A DNA stretch of 64,000 nt from the NCBI GenBank assembly GCA_003996215.1, contig QJPP01000001.1, positions 3,158,501 to 3,222,500 of the forward strand. Direction: 5' to 3'. The number at the start of each line of letters is the position of its first letter. The first letter of the stretch is position 1. The position numbers were made by a program, and so were the translations under genes. Shown one piece after another: positions 23,352 to 33,451 of the stretch. The stretch is from Jaltomata sinuosa (lineage: Eukaryota; Streptophyta; Magnoliopsida; Solanales; Solanaceae). The notes under the pieces are model-generated. The model was given only the letters and a program-made list of their open reading frames with translations. It did not search any database and had not been told where the DNA came from.

Positions 23352-23352
<1 letters not shown>

Positions 23353-23397
<45 letters not shown>
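23353..23397. repeat. TA microsatellite, 45 bp
   Basis: An uninterrupted (TA)n run. The equivalent run in the 3' LTR is 19 bp (39834-39852), which explains over half of the 48-bp LTR length difference. Confidence 0.95.
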
Positions 23398-23401
<4 letters not shown>

Positions 23402-23996
23402 GAAGTAGTATTTAGCACCGAGTTGGACCGGGTGAGAGTACCCTTAGTTCCAGAACTACGTTCCACTATAGGTCCCCTCTGTGGCTTATGACAGGATCCT
23501 GATATGACATGGTTCTAACTTTGGCCAGTTAGGACAACCTTTTTTAGTATGGGTGGATGACACTGGACTCCATGTAGCTCAGCATGGTTTATGTCAGTTA
23601 AGAGAAACTCGCCACATGATTTTTTTCAAGTTATGAAGTTACATGATACTTTACTTTGAATCTTGATTTAACTTCATGTTTTATGTCTTATATTTTGATA
23701 TTTATTTATGATTTCTTCTATTTATGCATGGACTTAGTTTTAAGCATGCTTTCAAGTATATTTTATCATGACATATGCATATCTCACTTACTCAGTACAT
23801 TTCATAGTACTGACCGCATACTTTTTTGTGCTGCATCCTATTATGATGTAGATCCTGTAGCCCGCTCCCAGACTCATGGCTAGTAAATTCATAGCACATC
23901 CAGCCAGCTTGGTGAGTCCTCTCCCTTCTAGGATTTGGAGTTTAGCTTCATTCTAGACTATTAGTTCTTTCTTTTAATTTTTAGTATTTAGAGTTA

Positions 23997-24015
23997 GCTG
24001 GGGGCTTGTCCCAGC
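23997..24015 (+). other. Conserved LTR hairpin in N1
   Basis: GCTGGGGGCTTGTCCCAGC can form a six-pair stem GCTGGG/CCCAGC with a seven-base loop. The same sequence is at 40451-40469 and, in the minus orientation, in both G1 LTRs. F has a close version at 60406-60424. Confidence 0.75.
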
Positions 24016-24249
24016 AACTCGTCAGTAGTAGAGGCTTTTAGACATAGATTAAGATATCCAACTTAATTTAGATTATTATTTTTAGACTTATATTTGTATA
24101 ACAGATTAATTTGCTCATTACTTTAGTTAAGCTTCTGTTCTTAGGTTTTGTTTAGTTTTTAAGTCATGCTAATGCTAGAGGGTTATCTTGAGATCACTTG
24201 TGATCTTGGGTCCCGTTTTACGTCCAAGGGGTAGGCTCGGGGCATGAGA

Positions 24250-25283
24250 AACTTGGTATCAGAGCATCAGGTTCAAGTGTCCTAGGGTGTCTGAAAGCTG
24301 CATTAAGTAGAGTCTTTCTCATGGGTGTGAAGCGCGTCATATTTATGAGGGAAAGGCTACGAGACGTTTTTAAGAAAACTCTATCTCTTTCATGTTCCTT
24401 ATCATCTGATAGAGTTTAACTCTATTAAACCCCATATTTATGCATTGTTCCTAGTTCCATTGTTTATACTTCATATATGAGGTGCCAGAAGTAGTAAATG
24501 TCAGATTATTTATCAGCAAGGAACTCTCAGATCTCTTCCAGAACTTTGTTACTAATTATTCCTCAAGAAGGGAAAGTGTATACCTAGATCCTTGGGTAAT
24601 GTTGCCACCCGACATATGTTGTGTTGTAAGCCATTAGTAGTGGAATGGACCTCGAGCTAGAAGTATGAAGTTAGAAATGTAGTAGCTTAGGGGTAAAAAT
24701 AGCATTTGGTTAGAGCATGCATTCAGAGTTGTGTTCTTTTAGATAGGTGATGGGATTATACATCCCTTGGTGTGGACTAAAGAGTAGTAAGTTATTGTGC
24801 TAGCACAGACCAAGTATAGAATGTGAACAAAAGGATGATAGTATGAGATAGATAATGATGGTTTTATGGGATTTATCTGGTAGGTGTGGTATAGTATAAT
24901 GTAAATGTTTAAGTTCATGAAATTTCAGCAAGTGTGAATATGTGAGCATGATATATATATATGGGCCAAAGGAGGATATATGATTTTGAGCCTCTCAGTA
25001 TAGGCTTTAACGTATTTGGTGTGGTGGGTAGTAGAAAGAGAGGACTTTGAGAGTTAGAACCATGTAAGTCTAGCATGTCATTGCAAGGGATAGGTTGTAA
25101 GTTATTGAATGTGGTATGTACAACCCCTATTTGAGATAGAAAGATTGAGGCTTAGGTTTTTTAGGCGAGGGAGAGTCTTATGCTATAAAAAAAAATGGAT
25201 ATTCCTATTAGATTCTAGATTGGTGTCTGTTCTGCTAAGGTAAAATGAACATAGTTCTATTTAGTGCTTGGCAAGAGGTCCAC
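24250..25283 (+). mobile_element. N1 internal region, left part: primer site and leader, no gene
   Basis: The primer site TGGTATCAGAGC is at 24254-24265. The following 120 bases (GTAGAGTCTTTCTCATGGGT and onward) match the leaders of G1, F and D. From about 24480 to 25283 I find no gag similarity and no long frame. The N2 target duplication TCCAC closes the segment. Confidence 0.8.
25279..25283. repeat. Target-site duplication of N2, left copy
   Basis: TCCAC, repeated at 36795-36799. Confidence 0.95.
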
Positions 25284-26167
25284 TGTAATGACCCTTCCGG
25301 TTATTTCCACGTATACATTTTCCTTGTACCGTTAGAGCTTGTTTGTAGAGGCCCCAAGCTATTTAAGGCTTGTTGGGACCGGTATTTTGGTGCCGGGTCC
25401 AATTGTTTGGTCGTATGATAAGTTTTGAAGTCAAGCAAGTCGGCAAAAGTTATCGTAAGTTTCTTTAATAAATTTTCTGAACTTTGGGTAAACTGTCTCA
25501 GAGCTTTTCTCTCAATATATAAAGAGTTAGAAGTCCCCCGAAATACCAAATCGAAGGTCTACGAGTTTAGTATCCAACGCACAAAACCTTACATCCAACT
25601 GATCTCGGAGTAAAAAGTTATGACTGTTTTACCGCGGATTGTCTGGCAGAAACTGGGTTGCGAACAGGGTCACGAACCGGGTCGGGTCAATATCGATTTA
25701 AAGCCTCAACTTCACGTTTTAAAACGCCATTTCAGTTCTGAAACAGTGAGAAAACATAAGGGAGGATTCCAAGAGATTTCTTGAGCATCAAAATCGTGCG
25801 ATGGTGAATTGCGAACCTAAATTTAAGAATTTTATTAGCATCGCGCGTATATTTGAAAATATTTTATTTTAAAGTTATATTTTTTATTACCTTTTTAAAG
25901 TATTTTAAAGGTCTATGAAAAATACTTTTATTATGACATAATTGTGGATGTACTTATTTTATAAGGTTTGTATACATTGTATTATTTTAACGGAGATAGT
26001 AAATTTAGTTATGATGAAAATTATTATGATAATATAGTAGGTTTTATTTGAAATAATTTCCTATTAATTATTGTATATTCAAAAAGTTATATATATTTTA
26101 CCATGAATTTATGCAATACCCGAGTATATGTATAAGGAGGTAAAAAAATTGGAAGTGGGTGTTGCCA

Positions 26168-26193
26168 CCTCCACTTCCACGTGGAAGTGGAGG
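26168..26193. promoter_or_regulatory. Perfect 26-bp palindrome centred on CACGTG
   Basis: The left arm CCTCCACTTCCAC is followed without a gap by its exact reverse complement. The centre CACGTG is a G-box, a binding core for plant bZIP and bHLH factors. It is preserved without change in the 3' LTR (34335-34360) and lies about 265-290 bases upstream of the TATA candidate. It looks like a promoter element, though it could also be a DNA or RNA hairpin. Confidence 0.7.
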
Positions 26194-26457
26194 GAGTGTA
26201 CAACAACCAACTTTCGTGGTAGGCTTGCATTATTAGGATCATTAGTGGATTAGTGGGTTAGTGGGTTAGTGGGAGTTTCCCACTTTATTTAGAAACATTC
26301 TAAATAGATAAATGCACATAGTTGTGCTCCAGGGTACTTTATATCATTTTTTTAGCTTCATTCACTGTGATAGTAAAAAGAAAGTGTAGTAATAGATACT
26401 TTTATCAAGGAATGGTGATGATAATCTGGTGCAAGACATCGCAGGATTGAAATCCTC

Positions 26458-26467
26458 ATTTATATAT
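26458..26467 (+). promoter_or_regulatory. Candidate TATA box of N2
   Basis: ATTTATATATACAC is present here and again in the 3' LTR near 34625-34635, embedded in a GC-containing flank. This is the best TATA candidate in the LTR. The transcription start is not known. Confidence 0.4.
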
Positions 26468-28631
26468 ACACGCGTATCTCTTCGTCAATTGCAAAGTGTG
26501 CTCTTTTTCGAGTTTGATTTCATTTCGGAGTGGTTCGAACTTGGAAATCGCCATCCTAGCAGCTTGTCTTCGGACGACAGGTAGGTTACGTTTATTTTCC
26601 CTAGACTCCGCATATATAGGATAAAATTGTATTAATGGGCATCCTTGGGTTGGTTTATTAGGTTGGTACCACAGACCTCGACCGCTTTATTCATGTCCGC
26701 CTACTTTTGTTCCTCTATTGCTTGTAGTACTTGCCGATATATTTTATTTACCCTTGTGGTCCTTTGAGGCCTTGTTGACTCTGGAACATAGAAGGTGGGA
26801 TATTGGGAATGTCCGCGAGTCCCGGGCATAGAATTATCCTTCTAGGCTGGTTATGCTTGCTGAGTAGCTATGGGACTGTGCAGGGTTGATAGGTTGATTG
26901 TGAGATGCTAGGCAGCTATTGTGTTTGATCATACCATTTTCATGCATATAAAGAGGTTTTATCCATGTTTTACTATGGTTTTGGCTTCGGGCTTACTGAC
27001 ACTATTTTCTAAACCTTGCATGGCCCCGGGGGCCCGTTTTTGATAGAAATGAATTGAAAATGGTTTGATTAAACTTGTGAATATTCTAGAGTAAAAGGAA
27101 GTAAAATTATAATTTAAATCACCAATTTTACGATTAACGCTAGACTCGGCAGGGCCGGGGTGCTAGTTGAGTTTTCTTCCTACTTGAGATAATTTTAGCC
27201 TCGGTTGGACCGAGCACCTGAGATGACTTTCTACTATTTAGACCCGGTTATGCCCGCGCACCCTTGGAGGGGTTTTTGAGATATTTTCCTACTAGTTTAG
27301 TCCTGGACAGGGTATGGGCATGCATATTCGAGACTGGGTCTCTATCTTGAAATCGAACTTGCTTCCGGATGACATGTTTTGATACTGAGTTTTAGTATAG
27401 GGTCGGGGACCTCCATGGACCTTGCCATCTGGGCCTGGGGCTTCGGGCTGCGTGTGCCGGAGGAAGGGTATACAGCGGAGTAGAGGTATACGGGCAGTGT
27501 CCTTCCACGGAACCTGCCTGCTGGGTTGAATCGGCACCGGAGGAGGTACATACAGAGATACCATTTCACTTGAGATCTTCATGCATCATATCATTCATTG
27601 TTTGAGGCTCCACAATTGTTTGTTGATTGTTGATTGTACGCTCCGGTAGTATGGGATGCCGGAGGGTTTGTTTTCACTTGTTTGTGTTCCCCAATTGTAT
27701 GGGCGGCCGGGGGACTGTAGGTAGACTCTTGCTATTTACTTACAGAATTATTCCCTGTTGCGGTTAAGAATGAATTTGGTTACTGCTAAACTGTTAGTTT
27801 CTGGATTGAGATTGATATGATTAGTTGAGTTTGATTCATGTCTCTTAGCATGCCTATCATTACTCTTTCCCTCTTCTTACACTTAAGGTTACCGGTATAC
27901 CGTCCATTTCGTAAACTTATTATGTATACACTGTTATTGCAAGGACCCCAGGTGCGTTGTTTCTTACTTTCACCTGTGCCTTTGGTGTATATATTTTGCT
28001 TGCTGGCCTCACATGTGGTTCTGTTGATTTCCCTCTGGGCTAGTTCCTGTGTACCTTTCGTTGATTTCTGTGACTATTTGCTTCTATTCTGTCTGTTACT
28101 ATGCTTTTATCTTATATATGCCCAGTCGGCCTATGATACCTACTGGGTACCTTATGCTTCGCATTTGGTGCTCACCCTACCCCAACATCTTTGGTTGCAG
28201 ATCCTAGCGTGGGCTATCGCCGTTAGATCACTGTGATTCGTGCTTGGAGGTCTGTTTGGGACTACTTCAGACTGAGGGTGAGCTCTTGGCGATCGGAGCT
28301 TAGCTTTAGTTTATCTTTTGCTTTATGTACTCTATTACCATTCAGAGACATCTGTATATATTGTTTTGGATCGTTTGCACTCCATATATGTTGTTTTGGC
28401 TCTATACTATGATACCAGGTCTTGGGATTTGGTTTAGTTTCCGCATATGTATTTATATATTCCTGTTATCTATTCTCTTCATCTTGTTCCCTTACTTTTT
28501 CTTATTAAACTACTCTCCCGCTTATTTGTTAGATAGTAGCCCATTACTAATTGTCCTGTGCTATGGGAATTGGTTCGCCTACTGGGGGGTTGTAGGTGCC
28601 ATCATGACTGAGAAATCGGGTCGTGAAAACT

Positions 28632-28643
28632 TGGTATCAGAGC
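28632..28643 (+). promoter_or_regulatory. Primer-binding site of N2
   Basis: TGGTATCAGAGC, three bases after the LTR end. Confidence 0.93.
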
Positions 28644-28841
28644 TTTAGGTTCACCGGTGTCATCGGTATAGGAGCCAATGTCTAGTAGAGTCCTGCGGAT
28701 CGGGGTGGAGACGTCCGTACTCAATCTTTGGGAGGCTACAGTGATATTTTAGGAAACTTGGCTCTTTTATTGCTTATGTGTCATGCGTGGAACCCTTGAA
28801 ATTTCTGGAAATCTCATTGGTTCTACTTCATTCTTCCGCAG

Positions 28842-29956
28842 ATGGTTCGTACGAGATCATAGGCATCACGCGGAGATGAGCCTCCCACTCCAGCTAAGGG
28901 TCGAGGACGCCCTCGAGTAGTGGCACCTACTAGGGCTGCTAGAGTGGAGATAGAGCCCGAGCGGCATGTGGATCAGGGGGCAGCCCAGGTACCACCAGCT
29001 CCAGCACCAGCTCCAGTACCAGCTGCAGTGCCAGCTCCAGTACCAGCTCCAGTGCCCACTTCTGTGCCATCTTCAGCCGCAGCTCAGCCTCCAGACCACC
29101 ATCGTCACCTCCTTTGACATGGTTTGAGTTTTATGAGGCCTTTATGGCCAAGTTTCTACCTCAGAGTGATCATGAGCGTCGCTGGGAGCAGTTTACTCAC
29201 CTTATGCAGGGGTCTACGACTATCTCAGAGTATGAGACCCATTTTCATCAGCTAGCACCATTTGAAGCGATGATCATTCCTACCGAGGCAGATATGATTC
29301 ACAGATTTGTATGGGGATTGAGGCCAGAGATCAGGCAGCCAGCTGAGATATTGATTGCCGATGGTCGATCATTTCAGGCTATCGTAGACTATGCCCGCAC
29401 TGTGGAGGACTTACAGTGATATGATCAGGGGTCCAGAGATAAGAGGCCTCGACATCAGGGTGTCTACAGTGGTTCCAGATATGGTGGTAGAGGACCTGGC
29501 TAGTGGAGCCGGAGTTATCAGCCACAACAGCACTAAGGTCAGTCCTGCCGACCGGTTCAGGCTTCCCTTCAGACTTTCGGTAGTACCCAGTTCGAGCAGG
29601 GTCAGAGCAGCCATCAGGGCTATGGCGGCCAGTCTTCGAAGGGTACAATTTCTGGGGCATCAGGCCGTGGTGGTTATACGGGATCTGCTAGTTTGTCTTG
29701 ACCGACTAGGCTGCCAGGGGCTTGTTTTACTTATGGTGGTATTGGTCATTTTTCTAGAGATTGCCCTCAACAGGGTACAGTTCAGTTGGCCGAGCCTTTA
29801 TGAGTAGTTCAGCCCCCAGCTAGAGGGGGTGGTCGTCAGGGTAGAGGTGGTGCTTCGCGCGGCAGTGCAGGTGGTAGGGATGGCGGTCAGGCAGGTGGAG
29901 GTCGTCATCATTTTTATGCAGTCCCTAGTAGACCAGAGGCAGAGGCCTCAGATGCT
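28842..29956 (+). pseudogene. N2 gag, internally deleted
   Basis: The start ATG at 28842 opens MVRTRS, followed at once by TAG (28860-28862). After it comes a Pro/Ala-rich low-complexity segment (28980-29075, repeated PAPVPA units). The text then jumps near 29110 into the second half of the capsid domain (TWFEFYEAFMAKFLPQ, GLRPEIRQPAEI). The front half of the capsid, normally about 100 or more residues in this family, is missing, so I infer an internal deletion. A nucleocapsid knuckle lies at 29723-29764 as CFTYGGIGHFSRDC, with the second Cys changed to Tyr. The frame shifts at least once and then reads on into protease. Confidence 0.88.
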
Positions 29957-30394
29957 GTGATTACAGGTACGATTTCTGTGTGCCATCAGTCGGCTATGGC
30001 TTTATTTGATCCTGGATCCACTTGTTCATACGTATCTGCCTACTTTGTGCCTTGTTTGGGGTTGGCTAGTGAGCCATTATCTGTTCATGTTTCTGTTTCG
30101 ACCCCAGTAGGAGATTCTTTAGTAGTGGATCGGATTGTGAGATCTTGTATGCTATCTATTGGTGATTCAGAGACTTGGGGTGATTTAATGATTCTTGATA
30201 TACTAGATTTTGATGTGATACTAGGCATAGATTGGTTATCCCCTCACCGTGTGGTTTTGGATTGTTATGCCAAGACCATTACCATAGCGTTGCCCGGTGT
30301 ATCCCCGATTGTATGGCAGGGTTCTGTTAGCCATGCACCATCTGGGATCATCTCTTGTCTTCGAGCTAGGAAGTTGATTTCCCGTGGGTGTTAA
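29957..30394 (+). pseudogene. N2 aspartic protease
   Basis: This retropepsin-like domain has the active site LFDPGSTCSYVS and the ending DFDVILGIDWLSPHRVVLDC, both complete, within an open frame that ends in TAA just before the linker to RT. It is typical of the RVP_2 group in chromoviruses. It would be part of a Gag-Pol polyprotein, so the Met at 29957 is not a true start. Confidence 0.9.
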
Positions 30395-32255
30395 GCTTAT
30401 CTAGCATATGTCAGAGATGTTAGTGTTGACCCTACTTCTCCTGAGTCTGTTTCTGTGGTTAGAGACTTCCTCAATGTGTTTCCTACCGACCTGCCAGGCC
30501 TTCCACCTGAGAGAGATATTGATTTCGCTATTGAGCTAGAGTCGGGCACTAGGCCCATTTCTATTTCTCCTTACCATATGGCTCCTGCTGAGTTGAGGGA
30601 GCTTAAGGAGAAGCTCCAGGATCTGTTAGCTAAGGAGTTTATTAGACCTAGTGTGTCACGTTGGGGTGCTTCTGTTCTCTTGGTGAAGAAGAAGGATGGG
30701 TCAATGCGCATGTGTATTGATTATCCGCAGCTGAATAGGGTGACAGTGAAGAATAGGTATCCGATGCCGAGGATTGATGACTTGTTTGACCAGCTTCAGG
30801 GTTCAATCGTGTTTTCGAAGATTGATTTGAGGTCTGGCTACCATCAGTTGAGGATTAGGGTGGAGGACATCACTAAGACAGCATTCAGGACACGTTATGG
30901 CCATTATGAGTTCCCGGTGATGTCTTTTGGGTTGACTAATGCCCCGCAGCCTTTATGAACTTGATGCACATGGTTCTTGACCCGTATTTGGACTCATTTG
31001 TGATAGTTTTTATAGACAAAATCTTGGTGTACTCGCGTAGTAGAGATGAGCATGAGCAGCACTCGAGGGTTATACTCCAGACTTTGAGAGATCATCGACT
31101 TTATGCCAAGTTCTCAAAGTGTGAGTTTTGGCTTGAGTCAGTTGCATTCCTAGGGCACGTGGTGTCTAAGGATGGGATTAGGGTTGACCCGGGAAAGATT
31201 TCAGCGGTTTGTGAGTGGCCTAGACCTACGACTGTTACTGAGGTTCGCAGCTTTATTGGGCTAGCAGGTTACTACAGACGGGTCGTTGAGGGATTTTCTT
31301 CCATAGCAGCACCCTTGACTATGCTGACTAGGAAGGATGTCCCATTTCAGTGGTCGGATCAGTGTGAGGATAGCTTCCAGAGGCTTAAGGCCTTATTGAC
31401 TTCAGCTCCAGTTTTAACTTTGCCGGTTGAGGGTCAGAGCTTCTCCGTGTATTGTGATGCTTCTGGGGTTGGTCTTGGTTGTGATCGCAGGGCGAGTGAT
31501 AGCATTATGCATCGACCGGCAGCTGAGAAGGTCCACGAGCGCAACTACCCCACTCATGACTTAGAGTTGGCGGCGGTAGTTTTCGCGCTCAAGATCTGGA
31601 GGCATTACCTATATGGAGTTTACTGTGAGATCTTCACCGATCACCGTAGTCTTCAGTATATCACGAGTCAGCGAGAGTTGAACTCGAGACAGAGGAGATG
31701 GGTCGAGTTACTGAAGGACTATGACTTCACCATTCTGTATTATCCGGGCAAGGCAAATGTGGTAGCGGATTCCTTGAGTCGGAAGACAGTGAGTATGGGT
31801 AGCCTAGATTTCCTTTCAGTTTCAGAGCGACCCTTGGCCTTGGACATCCAGTCCTTGGCTAACCGTTTGGTTAGGCTTGACTTGTTGGATCCTAGCAGAG
31901 TTCTCGCCAGTGTTGAGGTTCGTTCTACTTTGATTGATCAGATTCAAAGCCGTCAGTTTGAGGATCAGCAGTTGTGTGACCTTCGTGATCGGGTTGTTCA
32001 GGGTGAGACCAGTCGGGCTACTCTAGATTCAGATGGGGTTCTGAGGTTTGATAGTCGCCTTTGTGTTCCGGGGATTAGTGATTTGATTCAGTTGATACTT
32101 CATGAGGCACATTGTACTAGATACTCCATTCACCCTGGCACAACAAAGATGTATAGAGACTTGAGACAACTTTACTGGTGGAGTGGTATGAAGCGGGATA
32201 TAGCGGAGTTCATATTCTCGTGCTTGACTTTCAGAAGGTTAAGTTCGAGCACATG
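30395..32255 (+). pseudogene. N2 reverse transcriptase, RNase H and integrase N-terminus
   Basis: RT runs from LPPERDIDFAIELESGT (about 30495) through FSKIDLRSGYHQLR (motif A intact). A frameshift near 30950 falls in the FGLTNAP motif. The catalytic box reads FIDK instead of FIDD (Lys codon 31018-31020). RNase H is at about 31440-31800: VYCDASGVGLG, then an out-of-frame stretch of about 17 residues (about 31480-31535) that returns to frame at ERNYPTHDLELAAVVF, so two indels compensate each other. The integrase zinc domain follows (SIHPGTTKMYRDLRQLYWW), and the frame is lost at its second Cys near 32230. Confidence 0.93.
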
Positions 32256-33440
32256 AGACTGGTGGTTTGAGCAGCGATGTTCCCATCCTGAGTGGAAGTG
32301 GAAGGGGATTACTATGGAACTTTTGTTGTTGGTTGCCTACGTACTCATCTATGGTTTGATGATGCCATATGGGTGATTGGTTGATAGGCTGACCAAGTCA
32401 GCACATTTCTTGCCGGTTCAGAATCTTTGTGTATGTGCGCGGAGAGGTAAGCTCAGATTCTACACTTTGTGAGATTGTTCGGTTGTATGGATTTGTGAGA
32501 TTGTTCGGTTGTATGGGGTCCCAGCTTCTATCATTTCAGACTGCGGCACTAAGTTCACATCTCAGTTCTGGAGAGCTATTCAGCGAGATTTGGGTACAGA
32601 GGTTCATCTTAGTACCGCTTTCCACCCTCAGACAGATGGCCAGTCCGAGATGACCATTCAGATTCTGTAGGACATGCTTCGAGCCTGTATTCTTAACTTT
32701 GGAGGTTCTTGGGATCAGTTTGTTCCCTTGACAGAGTTTGCTTATAATAACAGTTTCCATTCGAGTATTGGCATGGAACCTTTTGAGGATTTGTATGGCA
32801 GGCATTGCAGATCACCGGTAGGTTGGTTTGATGGTTTTGATTCTAGGCCACAGAGTACAGATTTGCTTCGAGATTCCTTAGATCGGGTTCGAGCGATTCA
32901 GGACAGACTTCGGGCAGCTCAGAGCAGGCAGAAGAGTTATGCTGATCATAGGCTTCATGCCTTGGAGTTTAGTTTCGGTAACTTGGTGTTTCTCCGTGTA
33001 TCTCCCATGAAGGGCGTGATGAGATTTGGTAGGCGGGGCAAGCTTAGACCCAGGTACATTGGGCCGTTTGAGATTCTTCAAAGGGTTGGTAGCGTTGCCT
33101 ATCAGTTAGCCTTGCCTCCGATGTTTTCAGCTATACATCCTATATTTCATGTTTCGATGTTGTGTCGGTATGTCCCAGATGAGTCTCATGTGTTGCAGTG
33201 GGATTCAGTTCAGTTGGGTGAGGGTTTAGCCTTTGTTGAGGAGCCGATGACTATTTTGGCCAGAGATGTCAGGAGATTGAGGTCTCAAGAGATCCCGATT
33301 GTTAAGGTTTAGTGGAGGCACCGTCCAGTTGAGGAGGCTACCTGGGAGACCGAGAGAGATATGCGGGCTCAGTATCTGCAGCTGTTTGAGCCTTCAGGTA
33401 CCCCCTTGACCTTGACTTTTGAGGACGAAAGTCCTTTTTA
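32256..33440 (+). pseudogene. N2 integrase core and chromodomain-like end
   Basis: The region of the first catalytic Asp (near 32313) is frameshifted. The segment with the second Asp and the Glu is readable: DCGTKFTSQFW and HPQTDGQSEMTIQ. An open frame from 32674 gives NNSFHSSIGMEPFEDLYG, the GPY/F-like RYIGPFEILQRVGSVAYQ and SAIHPIFHVSMLCRY. A stop lies at 33310-33312, after which the chromodomain-like WRHRPVEEATWETERDM is still visible. A repeated 29-base stretch near 32466-32518 (GAGATTGTTCGGTTGTATGG, then again) looks like a small local duplication. Confidence 0.9.
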
Positions 33441-33451
33441 GTAGTGGATGA

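Larger units (their letters stand above)
21911..24249 (+). repeat. N1 5' LTR (2,339 bp)
   Basis: Starts TGTAGCACCCC and ends at a decayed TGAGA (TGACA in the 3' copy). It contains a conserved U3 block (22210-22275), a GC-rich palindromic cassette (22290-22505), a TA microsatellite (23353-23397), the conserved hairpin (23997-24015) and a second inverted repeat (24191-24206). Noncoding. Overlapping frames on both strands at 22285-22667 come from the GC-rich cassette. Confidence 0.95.
25284..28628 (+). repeat. N2 5' LTR (3,345 bp)
   Basis: It carries the U3 block (25569-25632), a perfect 26-bp palindrome (26168-26193), GGGTTAGT-like direct repeats (26238-26272), a TATA candidate (26458-26467) and long pyrimidine-rich tracts. 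Frames of 60 to 130 codons here (for example 27838-28236) are hydrophobic, change length between the two LTRs and are not treated as genes. Confidence 0.96.

Noticed and set aside
23303..23491. 62-codon frame with an Ile-Tyr run
   Set aside because: It translates the TA microsatellite, and the equivalent frame in the other LTR is different.
26238..26272. Telomere-like GGGTTAGT repeats
   Set aside because: Only three or four units within an LTR, repeated in the other LTR. The plant telomere unit is TTTAGGG, so this is an internal LTR repeat.
27292..27582. 96-codon minus-strand frame, also present at 35459-35749
   Set aside because: Present in both copies only because it is LTR sequence. It opposes the element, matches no family I know, and overlaps another open frame.
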